From contig JAFNVH010000036.1 in the NCBI GenBank assembly GCA_017379895.1, positions 1 to 46,630 of the forward strand: a stretch of DNA of 46,630 nt. Direction: 5' to 3'. Below the pieces are notes generated by a model that saw only the letters and a list, made by a program, of their open reading frames with translations, made no database searches and had not been told where the DNA came from. Source of the DNA: Rikenellaceae bacterium (GTDB lineage: Bacteria > Bacteroidota > Bacteroidia > Bacteroidales > Rikenellaceae). The position numbers and the translations under genes are program-made. Of this stretch, positions 7,238 to 15,857 are shown piece after piece (position 1 is the stretch's first letter; each line of letters starts with the position of its first letter).

Positions 7238-10213
7238 ATGAAGAACTTTTTACTTAAAGTTGCTCTGATCGGCGCTATGTTCGCTGGTCTGGCTCTGACG
7301 GGTTGCGAGACCGCTGACCCGATGGAGAGCGTTGCAATGGGTGCAGAGGTTACTTCGACCAGCTTGACTGGCGTAAGTGTTAAGGTGATGACCAATGGCA
7401 TCAGCGAGTACGCTTACACTGTTGCTACTGCTGGCGCAACGAAGCCCACTGCTGACGCCGTTTTCGCTAACGGTACCGTTAAGTCGTTGGAGTACACCGA
7501 CGGTGAGGACGCTTTCACTGTAGCTAACTTGACTCCTGAAACCGATTACGTAATGTACGTAGCAGGTCGTTCGGGTAACAACTACTACCCGATGGTATTC
7601 GAGTTGAACTTCGCAACTAGCATTATCCCCGCTTCGATGACTGCTGCTGTTGTTGAGACTGCTACTACTGCACAGACTCTGAGCGTAGAGGTTAACACCG
7701 TTAAGATCAAGGCATTTGCTTATGCTGTAGTTGCAGCTGAGGATGCTGGTGACAAGACTCCCGCTGCTGACGCTGTGTTCGCAGACGGTACTATGGTTGA
7801 GTGCACCGACGGTGCTCACAAGTTCACCGTAGAGGCTTTGTCGCCCAACACCGAGTACGTAATCTACGTAGCAGGTTTGCTCAGCGAGGCTGACGAGAAT
7901 GGTAACAACCAGCCCTACGAGAAGGTATTGGTAGTTAATGCTGCTACCGGTGACTTCACCGAGGAGATCACTCTGTATGATGTTGAGGGTCGTTCGTTCA
8001 AGCTGCACGTTAAGCCCACACTGACTGATCCCGCAAACGTTATCAAGTGGGGTACTTGCGACATCTTTATGTACAATATGAACCAGCAGCCCGACTTCGA
8101 TATGCTGAACCTGAACGATGATTACTACGGTAACTACTTCCAGGGCGATACCACTTTGGTATTCGACGAGGCTCACGGCTACGTTTGGAGCGACGAGATG
8201 GGTGACTACATCCAGTACTACGAGGCAATCGTTCCCGGTCAGCCCCAGTATCTGGCTCTCGGCGAGTTCAAGTACGAGGAGGACGAGGACGTTCACGGCC
8301 GTTGGGGCTGGGGCGGTGGTTACTATATGCCTTTGATGGATCAGGAAGGTTATATGACTGCTTACTACGATTCGTGGATGACTGGTGAGACTCCTAACGA
8401 GAACGACTACTGGACTGGCTACCACAAGCAGATCAAGTTCCAGACTAAGGCTCCTGAGGCTCTCGACGCTAACCTGAACATTGACCTGAGCGGTTTGCGT
8501 CCCAATGGTGGTGCGATCCGCATCAACACCAACGGTAACGCTGACCGTGTAACCGTTATGTTGCTCGATCCTATGACTTACGAGCAGGTAATGCCTTTCC
8601 TGGATAACAATACCGACTACTTGCAGTGGTTCACCTCGTCGTACATTGGTTATATGATGGTAGGTGCTCAGACCTTCGCAGGCGCTAACATCGAGTTCGA
8701 GATGACCGACTTCTTGTGGGAGGTTGACAAGGATTCGAAGTACTACCTGATGGTTGTAGCTGCTAAGGACGCTGTTGCAGGTGCGCTTGACGCAACTTAC
8801 CAGCAGTTCCAGATGGCTGAGGTTACTCTGCCCGACTACACTCTGCCCGCTCCCGTTGTTGAGATCACTCCTCTGGAGTCGACCGAGCAGAATACTGTAG
8901 CATTCAACGTTAAGTGTACTTCGCAGGACGCTGTTGAGGGTGTTTACGCTGCTAACTACGCTCGCGATTGGGCTGAGGCAGGCTTCGATGAGAGCTTGGT
9001 TGAGGCTTTGGATTACTACGGTAACGAGCTGACCGCTGACGATATCGCTCAGATCAACTCGGCTGAGGGTATGATCTTCGAGTTCTGGTCGCGTGAGGAC
9101 GCTGTTACCAAGTTGGCTGTAATGTTGAAGAACATCGAGGGTCTGGCTGGCGAGCCCGTTGTGGCTGAGGCTAAGTCGCTCCGCGAGCCCAACAAGACTC
9201 CCGTTACTTCGGAGTACTTCACTTCGCTCGACGGTGATTGGACTGCAACTACCACTATCATTAATAAGAAGTATGTAGGTTACGATCCCGACACCTACGA
9301 GTCGATCTACGAGGATGTTCCCTCGACTAAGACTTGGAAGGTTACTATCGGTGATGTTGACTATCCCGCAACTCTGAGCGACGACGTATATCAGACTTGG
9401 TTTGACGCTACTCCTTACGACACTAAGGAGGCTGTTGACGAGCAGTACGCATTGTTCAAGGAGGCTGTTGACAACTTCAACGCTAAGACCGCTGGTCAGA
9501 ACCGTATCCTGTTGAACGGTTTCGACGTTCAGGTTCCCAACTACGAGGGTTCGCGCACCTACTCGCACTATGCATCGCCCTTCGAGTTGTGGTCGTCGGA
9601 TAGCTACAATGGCTACGACAACGCATCGCCCGTTTGGGACTTCGGTCCGAAGTGGTATCTGGAGGTTGCTGAGGACGGTACCGTTACCGCACCTTTCAAC
9701 GTGAACTACTTCGCTCCTATTACCGCTTGGACTGAGTACCACTATGACTTCTATCTGGCTGGCGTAGCAAAGACTTCGTTCCTGCCCTACGATCCCGCAA
9801 ACGGTGAGAACGCACACTTCCCCGTTGAGATCGCAGAGGATGGCAACACCATCACCGTTAAGGGTTGCGTATTCCAGGGTGAGAGCTTCTATCCCAATAT
9901 GGGTTACATCAGCTACGGCTCGTTCTCGCTGGGTAGCTGGGGTACTGTAAGCGCTGACATCGTTCTGACCCGCGGTTGGACCGAGGCTGGCGAGCAGGAG
10001 ACTGCTGCAGTTGCTCATAGCGGTATCAAGTACGAGAAGGCTAACTACACTTCGCTCTACAACGTGAAGCCCGCAAGCAAGATCAAGTCGCACACCGTTG
10101 TTAAGGCTCTGCCTACTTACGAGAAGGTTGAGATGAAGGTGGTAAGCGCTGACGAGTTCAAGGCTAACGTTGAGAAGCTGCGCAAGTCGCTGAAAACTGC
10201 TGCACGTAAATAA
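7238..10213 (+). CDS. Very large FN3-like-repeat lipoprotein
   Basis: The 991-residue protein has a lipoprotein signal (ALTGC, lipid-modified C23), so it is membrane anchored and may be surface exposed. Two tandem beta-sandwich repeats of about 95 residues follow (about 34-125 and 134-230). Each ends in the same strand pattern (FTVANLTPETDYVMYVAG and FTVEALSPNTEYVIYVAG), as in fibronectin type III folds. The rest is rich in Tyr, Trp, Asp and Asn and I do not recognise it; no catalytic motif is visible. The C-terminus is a lysine-rich helix (EKLRKSLKTAARK). GCT, GTT and ACT codons dominate as in the L25 and carB genes, implying very high expression. A hairpin separates it from the tlpA-like gene. 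It may be an abundant surface-layer-like or binding protein. Confidence 0.75.
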   Translation: MKNFLLKVALIGAMFAGLALTGCETADPMESVAMGAEVTSTSLTGVSVKVMTNGISEYAYTVATAGATKPTADAVFANGTVKSLEYTDGEDAFTVANLTPETDYVMYVAGRSGNNYYPMVFELNFATSIIPASMTAAVVETATTAQTLSVEVNTVKIKAFAYAVVAAEDAGDKTPAADAVFADGTMVECTDGAHKFTVEALSPNTEYVIYVAGLLSEADENGNNQPYEKVLVVNAATGDFTEEITLYDVEGRSFKLHVKPTLTDPANVIKWGTCDIFMYNMNQQPDFDMLNLNDDYYGNYFQGDTTLVFDEAHGYVWSDEMGDYIQYYEAIVPGQPQYLALGEFKYEEDEDVHGRWGWGGGYYMPLMDQEGYMTAYYDSWMTGETPNENDYWTGYHKQIKFQTKAPEALDANLNIDLSGLRPNGGAIRINTNGNADRVTVMLLDPMTYEQVMPFLDNNTDYLQWFTSSYIGYMMVGAQTFAGANIEFEMTDFLWEVDKDSKYYLMVVAAKDAVAGALDATYQQFQMAEVTLPDYTLPAPVVEITPLESTEQNTVAFNVKCTSQDAVEGVYAANYARDWAEAGFDESLVEALDYYGNELTADDIAQINSAEGMIFEFWSREDAVTKLAVMLKNIEGLAGEPVVAEAKSLREPNKTPVTSEYFTSLDGDWTATTTIINKKYVGYDPDTYESIYEDVPSTKTWKVTIGDVDYPATLSDDVYQTWFDATPYDTKEAVDEQYALFKEAVDNFNAKTAGQNRILLNGFDVQVPNYEGSRTYSHYASPFELWSSDSYNGYDNASPVWDFGPKWYLEVAEDGTVTAPFNVNYFAPITAWTEYHYDFYLAGVAKTSFLPYDPANGENAHFPVEIAEDGNTITVKGCVFQGESFYPNMGYISYGSFSLGSWGTVSADIVLTRGWTEAGEQETAAVAHSGIKYEKANYTSLYNVKPASKIKSHTVVKALPTYEKVEMKVVSADEFKANVEKLRKSLKTAARK

Positions 10214-10234
10214 TTTACGTTCTATACTCTTAAA

Positions 10235-10272
10235 CCAAACAGTAACTCTCCGCGAGGGGAGCTACTGTTTGG
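10235..10272 (+). terminator. Long GNRA-capped hairpin after the large lipoprotein gene
   Basis: CCAAACAGTA (10235-10244) pairs with TACTGTTTGG (10263-10272). After one mismatch, CTCTCC (10246-10251) pairs with GGGGAG (10256-10261) around a GCGA tetraloop. CTTATATA follows instead of a U-tract, so it may be a leaky terminator or an mRNA 3'-end stabiliser. Confidence 0.6.
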
Positions 10273-10310
10273 CTTATATAGCGAACACCTAAATTAAAAC
10301 AAAAATATCT

Positions 10311-10793
10311 ATGAACAAGCTGTTATGCTTGGCAGTTGCACTCGTTGCATCGCTGACCGTGTCGGCTCAGCAACTGCCCGACGTCAAAGTCGAAAACGAC
10401 GCAGGTAAAATGATCTCTACTCGCTCATTGGTGGGTAAACCGATGATCATCTCTTACTGGTCGCTGGCGTGCAAACCCTGTATTCAGGAGCTCAACGCAA
10501 TGAACGATGCTCTGGAAGAGTGGCGTGAAGAGGCCGACTTCGAGGTCGTGGCCGTTTCGGTTGATGACGTGCGATTGAAAGCCCGCGCTAAGGCAAAAGC
10601 CGCTTCGATGGGTTGGGATTTCATCTGCCTGTTCGATGCTAACCAAGCAATGAAGCGCGCTATGAACGTGTCGCTGACGCCTCAATCGTTTGTGGTTGAT
10701 GCTGAGGGCAATATCGTCTTCTCTCACTCGGGTTATACGCCCGGCAGCGAACAGTTGCTGTTCGAGAAATTGCTCGAAACCATCAAAAAATAG
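10311..10793 (+). CDS. TlpA-like periplasmic thioredoxin
   Basis: The 160-residue protein has a signal peptide ending near VSAQ (about residue 20) and a TlpA/ResA-type thioredoxin fold. The redox pair is C54-K-P-C57 in YWSLACKPCIQEL, and the cis-proline region is SLTPQSFVVDAEG. It should act in the periplasm as a thiol reductase or disulfide carrier. The DUF6029 barrel starts 6 bases after its stop codon and the Omp28-like redox lipoprotein follows, so its partners are probably outer-membrane proteins rather than cytochrome-c maturation factors. A distinct promoter in front of it is not evident; it may depend on readthrough from 7238. Confidence 0.88.
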   Translation: MNKLLCLAVALVASLTVSAQQLPDVKVENDAGKMISTRSLVGKPMIISYWSLACKPCIQELNAMNDALEEWREEADFEVVAVSVDDVRLKARAKAKAASMGWDFICLFDANQAMKRAMNVSLTPQSFVVDAEGNIVFSHSGYTPGSEQLLFEKLLETIKK

Positions 10794-10799
10794 TCAGCG

Positions 10800-12473
10800 A
10801 TGAAACGTATAGCATTGGTTCTGACTGCGTTGGTTGCAGCGCTGACCGCCTCGGCTCAAATTCAGTTTGGCGAGAAGGGTGGCTATATGACCATCGGTCT
10901 GGAATCGAACAATATTCTCTACGTCGACGACGCAAAGCTCGGTACGACCTACCCCAGCAAGTTCGGCTCGAACGACTACCTTAAAATCGACTACGTGAAG
11001 GGTCGTTTCTCGGTCGGCGTGCAGGGCGAGGCCTATCTGCCTGCGTTGCAGGGCTATGAAGACCTGCGCAATAACGGCTACGACAAACCGAAGGTGATGC
11101 TGGCGTCGAAGTACATTCAGTGGCAGGACGCAAACTACTCAGTGATGGTCGGCGACGTCTATGATCAGTTTGGTAACGGTCTGGTCTTCCGCAGTTTCGA
11201 GGACCGTCAGTTGGGTGTCAACAACTCGATCGAGGGCGGTCGCGTAACGGCAACATTTGGTAACATCGTGTCGGTGAAGGCTCTGTTCGGTCGTCCAAGG
11301 CTGTATAGTAGCACAAATGGCTACTCGACAGGTTGGATCGGTTCGCAGTATGCACGTTCGACTGTTGGTGGTGCCGACCTGTCGGTATCGCTGTCGGATA
11401 TGTGGGACAGCGAGGAGCTGATGCTCTCGGTCGAGGGTAGCTACGTGAATCGTCGCGAGCGTCTGGACCGCGAGCTCAACGGTATGAACTACGGTACGGA
11501 CTACTTCCCCTACTTCGAACTTACGTCGCCCGATCTGAATATGTATTCGGCTCGACTGAACCTCGACTACAAGGGTTTCACCCTGCGTGGCGAGTATGCA
11601 GGCAAGGGTAAAGACATCAGCTCGGGTGCTGTGTTGGGTAAGGCAGCCGAGGGCTCGGCCGTTTTGGCTGAGTTGGGCTATAACGTTGGTGGTCTGAGCA
11701 TCTCGGCTCAGGCGCGTCGCTTGGAGATGATGGGTACTCCCCTCTCGCTCTATGGCAACATCGGCGTTATGGGCAACACGCTGAACTATCTGCCCGCGCT
11801 GACCCGTCAGCACACCTATATGTTGGCGGCGCTGAACCCCTGCCAGATGAATGCCGAGGGTGAATTGGCACTCCAAGCCGACGTCTACTACACCCTGCGC
11901 AGCAAGCAGAGCCGTCAGCGCTACTGGAATTTCCACGCCAACTTCTCGACGTCGTACACGTTGAAGGGCTACCAGACGGCAAGCGGCAAGCGCGAGTTGT
12001 TGTGGAGCGATGTGAACGTAGACGTTGAGCGTCAGTGGAATAAGCAGTGGAAATCGACCCTGATGTTCTCGCGTCAGCAATGGAATACCTCGCACGGTCA
12101 GGGTCCCGCACTGCCATCGACAACCTATGCGTCGAACATCTTCGTTGGCGATGTGATGTACAAGATCAACAAGAAGTTCTCGCTGCGTATGGAGGCTCAG
12201 TATCTGCTTTCGAACGACTACGAGGGCGACTGGGTAGCTGGTCTGATCGAGTTCAACTTTGCGCCCCATTGGAGCGTATTTTTCAGCGATATGTACAACC
12301 TCGGCACGACCAAAACCAACTACTACAACGGTGGTTTGAGCTTCACGCACAACCGTACCCGTGTACAAGTCAGCTATGGTCGCAACCGCGCAGGTTACGT
12401 CTGCTCGGGCGGTGTATGTCGCTACCAGCCCGCCTATACGGGTGCAAGTCTGATGTTGACGACGTCATTCTAA
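10800..12473 (+). CDS. DUF6029-like outer-membrane beta-barrel protein
   Basis: The 557-residue product has a signal peptide (cleavage near TASAQ, about residue 20) and is built of alternating amphipathic strands. It ends in the aromatic terminal strand ASLMLTTSF, as expected of an outer-membrane barrel. It matches the DUF6029 type (GLESNNILYVDD at the start; GDVYDQFGNGLVFRSFEDRQLG at 118-139). It has only three cysteines after the signal: C348, and C535 and C540 in CSGGVCR, in what should be the last loop before the final strand. Its place between a TlpA-like thioredoxin and a CGFC lipoprotein suggests a redox or assembly partner. No function is established to my knowledge. Confidence 0.8.
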   Translation: MKRIALVLTALVAALTASAQIQFGEKGGYMTIGLESNNILYVDDAKLGTTYPSKFGSNDYLKIDYVKGRFSVGVQGEAYLPALQGYEDLRNNGYDKPKVMLASKYIQWQDANYSVMVGDVYDQFGNGLVFRSFEDRQLGVNNSIEGGRVTATFGNIVSVKALFGRPRLYSSTNGYSTGWIGSQYARSTVGGADLSVSLSDMWDSEELMLSVEGSYVNRRERLDRELNGMNYGTDYFPYFELTSPDLNMYSARLNLDYKGFTLRGEYAGKGKDISSGAVLGKAAEGSAVLAELGYNVGGLSISAQARRLEMMGTPLSLYGNIGVMGNTLNYLPALTRQHTYMLAALNPCQMNAEGELALQADVYYTLRSKQSRQRYWNFHANFSTSYTLKGYQTASGKRELLWSDVNVDVERQWNKQWKSTLMFSRQQWNTSHGQGPALPSTTYASNIFVGDVMYKINKKFSLRMEAQYLLSNDYEGDWVAGLIEFNFAPHWSVFFSDMYNLGTTKTNYYNGGLSFTHNRTRVQVSYGRNRAGYVCSGGVCRYQPAYTGASLMLTTSF

Positions 12474-12501
12474 CAGTTTAATAGATAACAAGTTAAAAAC
12501 A

Positions 12502-13953
12502 ATGAAAAAGTTTTTTAGTATAATCGCGATGATCGCAGCGGTGACTGTAATGGGCGTTTCGTGTGATCCTCCCCAGCCCACTCCCGAGCCTACGCCCGAG
12601 ACATTGACCGCAAACGTTACTCCCTCGGAGATCACCGCTGACGGCGAGTCGAAGGCCGTATTCACGGTGAAGTATGGCGACAAGGCTGTATCGAACGTGA
12701 AGGCTTACGTCAATGGCGTTGAGACCGCGTTGAACAACCTGACCTTCACCACCAAGACTGCAGGCACCTACAAGTTCTACTTCTCGTACGAGTGGACTAC
12801 GGGCAAGACCGTAAAGTCTAACGAGGTGAGCGTAACGGCTAAGGCAGCACAGGCTTCGGGGGACTCTTCGGGTCTGACAATGAGTGTCGATAACACTATC
12901 ATTCAGGTCAATAAGGGTCGCGCAATCTTCACCATTAAGCACAATGGCAAGGTTATCGAGAGTGGCTATAAGATGTACCAGAACAGTACCGAGACTTCGC
13001 TGCCTACCACCGAAGTAACCATCGATGGTAAAAAGTACAAGCAACCCTACTTCGAGAGCAAGCAAACGGGTACCTTCTCGTTCTACGTGACCTACAACAT
13101 CACCGAGAGCACCAAGAATACCCCTATTTCGGTTCAGGTAAACAACGACGCTATTCCTGATCGTACTACGGACCCCAATCCGTCAAGCACTTCGTTCAAG
13201 CGTCGCGCTATGGTAATGCAGTTCACGGGTACGGATTGTGGCTTCTGCCCCTACATCATTGAGCCTCTAGAGACTATGGCAGCTGATGCAGCTTACAAAG
13301 ATAAGTTCTCTTGGGCCGCAATCCACACTTTCAACCCTTTGAACGACCCCGCAGCTCCTCGCAACTCGGAGGATCAGCAGAAGTTGGGTTCGACCTTTGG
13401 TGTCTCGGGTTATCCCACCGTATTGGTTGATATCGGCACTTTGGTCGGCAACTCGAATAACAACATCGCTCTTAACCTCGCTAACTTGAAGAAAGCAGTT
13501 GACAACTCGGTTGCAAACGCTCCATCGGCAGGCATCTCGGCAGCAATGACTCTCGACGAGAATAACCGTGTGGTTACTGCTCGTGTAAGTGTTAAGGCTA
13601 AGGATTCAAAGGTTTACCGCGTAAGTATGTGGTTGCTCGAAGACAACATCAAGGGCGCACAGAACGGCAGCTCGACCATCAACACTCACGACCACGCTGT
13701 TCGCTACGTGGCTCGCGGCACCGATGGCTCGGTAAACTACATAGGTTACGAATTGAACGATGGTAAGGCTATGAGTGCAGGACAGATTGCAGACTATGTC
13801 TTCACGATCAACATTAAAGATCAGACGGTTAAGTTGGCTAACTGCAAGCTGATCTTCTTCGTTACCACTTCGACCGGTAACTCGTACACCGTTGTGAACT
13901 CGGTTGTGAGCAAGGACCTCAAAACAGCAGTTCCGTTCGAGTACAAGAACTAA
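12502..13953 (+). CDS. Omp28-like lipoprotein with thioredoxin-type CGFC site
   Basis: The 483-residue lipoprotein (lipobox GVSC, C21) has a proline-rich linker (about 23-33) and two Ig-like beta domains (about 35-113 and 125-213). The C-terminal half resembles Omp28-related proteins. That half contains FTGTDCGFCPYI with C246 and C249 spaced like a thioredoxin active site, and a GYPTV cis-proline motif downstream. It is therefore probably a thioredoxin-fold protein anchored at the outer membrane. It follows the DUF6029 gene by 28 bases and ends the unit at a bidirectional terminator. The match to Omp28 is by motif and context; electron transfer from the TlpA-like protein is inferred. Confidence 0.8.
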   Translation: MKKFFSIIAMIAAVTVMGVSCDPPQPTPEPTPETLTANVTPSEITADGESKAVFTVKYGDKAVSNVKAYVNGVETALNNLTFTTKTAGTYKFYFSYEWTTGKTVKSNEVSVTAKAAQASGDSSGLTMSVDNTIIQVNKGRAIFTIKHNGKVIESGYKMYQNSTETSLPTTEVTIDGKKYKQPYFESKQTGTFSFYVTYNITESTKNTPISVQVNNDAIPDRTTDPNPSSTSFKRRAMVMQFTGTDCGFCPYIIEPLETMAADAAYKDKFSWAAIHTFNPLNDPAAPRNSEDQQKLGSTFGVSGYPTVLVDIGTLVGNSNNNIALNLANLKKAVDNSVANAPSAGISAAMTLDENNRVVTARVSVKAKDSKVYRVSMWLLEDNIKGAQNGSSTINTHDHAVRYVARGTDGSVNYIGYELNDGKAMSAGQIADYVFTINIKDQTVKLANCKLIFFVTTSTGNSYTVVNSVVSKDLKTAVPFEYKN

Positions 13954-13982
13954 GCAAACGGGGAGCAACTCCCTGAATAAAG

Positions 13983-14019
13983 AAAACGACCTTCTCTCGA
14001 AAAGGGAAGGCCGTTTTTT
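13983..14019. terminator. Bidirectional terminator between convergent genes
   Basis: AAAACGACCTTCTC (13983-13996) pairs with GGGAAGGCCGTTTT (14004-14017) with one A/C mismatch and a 7-base loop. A run of T on one side and of A on the other lets it serve both the Omp28-like gene and the minus-strand SDR gene. Confidence 0.85.
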
Positions 14020-14037
14020 ATTGTGGTTATCTGAGAT

Positions 14038-14832
14038 TTAGATGCGGTCGAGAATACGCCTCACGGCAGGGATTCGTAGTACAGGCAGTAGCGCCCACGC
14101 GGGCAGAACGGCACAGATTGCCGCCTCGATCTTGGTCAGCACACCAGGCAGGCACCTGCGGCGACCGCGATGCATAGCTCGCAGAGCCATACGTGCTACC
14201 TCCTCGGCCGAGAGCATAGCGCCCAAACGGCGCAACCAGCGACGCGCATTGTCGCTAAGCGAATAGAACGGAGTGTCGACAGCCGACGGATAGACAGTCG
14301 TAACGGTTACCCCCGCGCCACGCAATTCGTACCAGAGCGACTGCCCGAAACTGCGCAGGTAGGCCTTCGTTGCGGCATAGTGCGAAATCGTGGGATATGG
14401 AGTCCACGCTGTCACCGACGACATCAGCACAATGTGACCATCACCCCGTGCGCGCATCGCAGGCGCAAACACTTGACAGAGTTTGGTCGGTGTGGTGCAA
14501 TGCAGGGCAATGATTGTATCTATACGCGCAGGATCGGTGCGTTCCAACTGGTTGAAGAGCAACATTCCCGCATTATTGATCAGCACATCGACCTCGATCG
14601 CGCGCTCCTCACAGAATGCAAATATCTGCTCGGCTGCCGTCGCCTCCGCGAGGTCGATCGTCAGCGGCACAACCTGCACACCGAACTCCGCCGTCGTAGC
14701 CTCTGCCACACGACGGTTCTCTTCGTCGCGGTTGCTCACCACAACGACGTTGCGACCCTCAGCTGCCAACTGACGCACATACTGCTCGCCAATACCCGAC
14801 GAGCCACCCGTAACCAATGCGTAACGTGCCAT
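14038..14832 (-). CDS. Short-chain dehydrogenase/reductase (SDR)
   Basis: The 264-residue protein is a classical SDR. It has TGGSSGIG at 8-15 for NAD(P) binding, NNAG at 86-89, the catalytic serine in MSSV (138-139) and YAATK with Y152 and K156. The basic residues shortly after the Rossmann beta2 strand (SNRDEENRR) hint at NADP(H) preference. The C-terminus is hydrophobic (AAICAVLPAWALLPVL), which may dock it to the membrane as in some lipid-acting SDRs. The substrate is unknown. It is the last gene of a minus-strand trio, starting 2 bases after the S4 protein gene. Confidence 0.88.
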   Translation of the reverse strand: MARYALVTGGSSGIGEQYVRQLAAEGRNVVVVSNRDEENRRVAEATTAEFGVQVVPLTIDLAEATAAEQIFAFCEERAIEVDVLINNAGMLLFNQLERTDPARIDTIIALHCTTPTKLCQVFAPAMRARGDGHIVLMSSVTAWTPYPTISHYAATKAYLRSFGQSLWYELRGAGVTVTTVYPSAVDTPFYSLSDNARRWLRRLGAMLSAEEVARMALRAMHRGRRRCLPGVLTKIEAAICAVLPAWALLPVLRIPAVRRILDRI

Positions 14833-14834
14833 TG

Positions 14835-15227
14835 CTAATCCTCGTCGTCGTAATAGAGGTTATCCATCAGTGAATCAAGCTCGCGACGCTCCTTCTTTGT
14901 CGGGCGACCCGTACCGCGATCGCGCACGATAAAGATCGTTTCGCGCGGCACATTCAACTTATCCAACTCCGATTGGGGCGTGATGTCGGCGGCATACAGA
15001 GGCACATTCTTGGCGGGCTGGCGGCTCGACACCAATTCCACAACGCGATACTGATAGACCACAGGCATCTTCTTGACCGAGATCACGTCGCCCACCTTCA
15101 CCTCGCGCGAGGGTTTGGCGTAGGAGTCGTTCACCAGCACGCGATTGGTGCGGCAAGCGTCGGCAGCGTCGCTACGTGTCTTGAACACACGCACAGCCCA
15201 GAGCCATTTATCGAGTCTAACGTCCAT
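14835..15227 (-). CDS. hslR: S4-domain RNA-binding protein, Hsp15-like
   Basis: The 130-residue protein begins with an S4 RNA-binding domain (MDVRLDKWLWAVRVFKTRSDA, then RVLVNDSYAKPSREVKVGD). This matches the Hsp15/HslR group, which binds free 50S subunits carrying stalled nascent chains and helps recycle them. A charged tail (GRPTKKERRELDSLMDNLYYDDED) follows, as usual for the family. It sits 2 bases behind the nitroreductase gene and 2 bases before the SDR gene in one operon. Confidence 0.87.
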   Translation of the reverse strand: MDVRLDKWLWAVRVFKTRSDAADACRTNRVLVNDSYAKPSREVKVGDVISVKKMPVVYQYRVVELVSSRQPAKNVPLYAADITPQSELDKLNVPRETIFIVRDRGTGRPTKKERRELDSLMDNLYYDDED

Positions 15228-15229
15228 CG

Positions 15230-15760
15230 TTACTTAACCCAGATCACCTTGTCCGAATCGTCCTTCTCCGAATGGGGTGCAACCTCCTGCGCGGGGTAAC
15301 CCAGCGCAATGAAGCACAACGGACGCCACTCGGCAGGAATCGGCAGGAACTCACGCAGATACTCCTCTGCCGACTTACCCTCGGGCTCGGCTTTGAGCTG
15401 CGGACGGCCGTTGATGTGCACCCAGCACGAACCCAAACCTGCATCGGTTACAGCCAACTGCAAAATGGTAGCCGAGATCGAACAGTTATCAACCCACAGA
15501 TCAGTCACCGACTCGTCGCCCGCAACCATAATCGCCATCGGGCAATCCTTCATAAATGCGGCACCATAGTCGCGCATCTTCGAGATACGCTCCATCATTT
15601 CGCTGCCCTCAACGACCATATATCGTGTCGAACGTGTATTGCGCGACGAAGGCGCAGTGAAAGCCTCTTTGAGCAACGCCTCAACCACCTCGCGCTCAAC
15701 GGGGCGAGCGTCAAACTTACGAATGCTGCGACGCACGTGCAATAACTCCTTTAATTCCAT
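15230..15760 (-). CDS. Nitroreductase-family flavoprotein
   Basis: This 176-residue protein is of the FMN-dependent nitroreductase family. RRSIRKFD at 10-17 and APSSRNTR at 36-43 are the usual FMN phosphate and isoalloxazine contacts. GLGSCWVHI and the C-terminal FIALGYPA strand are also typical. Such enzymes reduce nitroaromatics, quinones or flavins with NAD(P)H; the physiological substrate is not evident. It is the first gene of a three-gene minus-strand operon and has a clear -7 box in front. Confidence 0.9.
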   Translation of the reverse strand: MELKELLHVRRSIRKFDARPVEREVVEALLKEAFTAPSSRNTRSTRYMVVEGSEMMERISKMRDYGAAFMKDCPMAIMVAGDESVTDLWVDNCSISATILQLAVTDAGLGSCWVHINGRPQLKAEPEGKSAEEYLREFLPIPAEWRPLCFIALGYPAQEVAPHSEKDDSDKVIWVK

Positions 15761-15792
15761 AGTTTTGTTGTTTTTTACGGTTTACTTTTGTG

Positions 15793-15800
15793 CAAATGTA
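15793..15800 (-). promoter_or_regulatory. -7 box (TACATTTG) of the nitroreductase operon
   Basis: On the minus strand TACATTTG fits TAnnTTTG exactly, 33 bases before the ATG. No well-spaced TTG is found at -33. Confidence 0.55.
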
Positions 15801-15857
15801 ATGAAAATTCCGTCAAAAACCTTACCTTTACAATCTGAATCTTAACACATACGCAAT

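Noticed and set aside
7250..10093. A very long open frame on the minus strand opposite the large lipoprotein gene
   Set aside because: It mirrors a plus-strand gene with strong codon bias, which leaves the antisense frame free of stops; it has no signal, motif or promoter. The same holds for the long antisense frame over carB (3026-4909).
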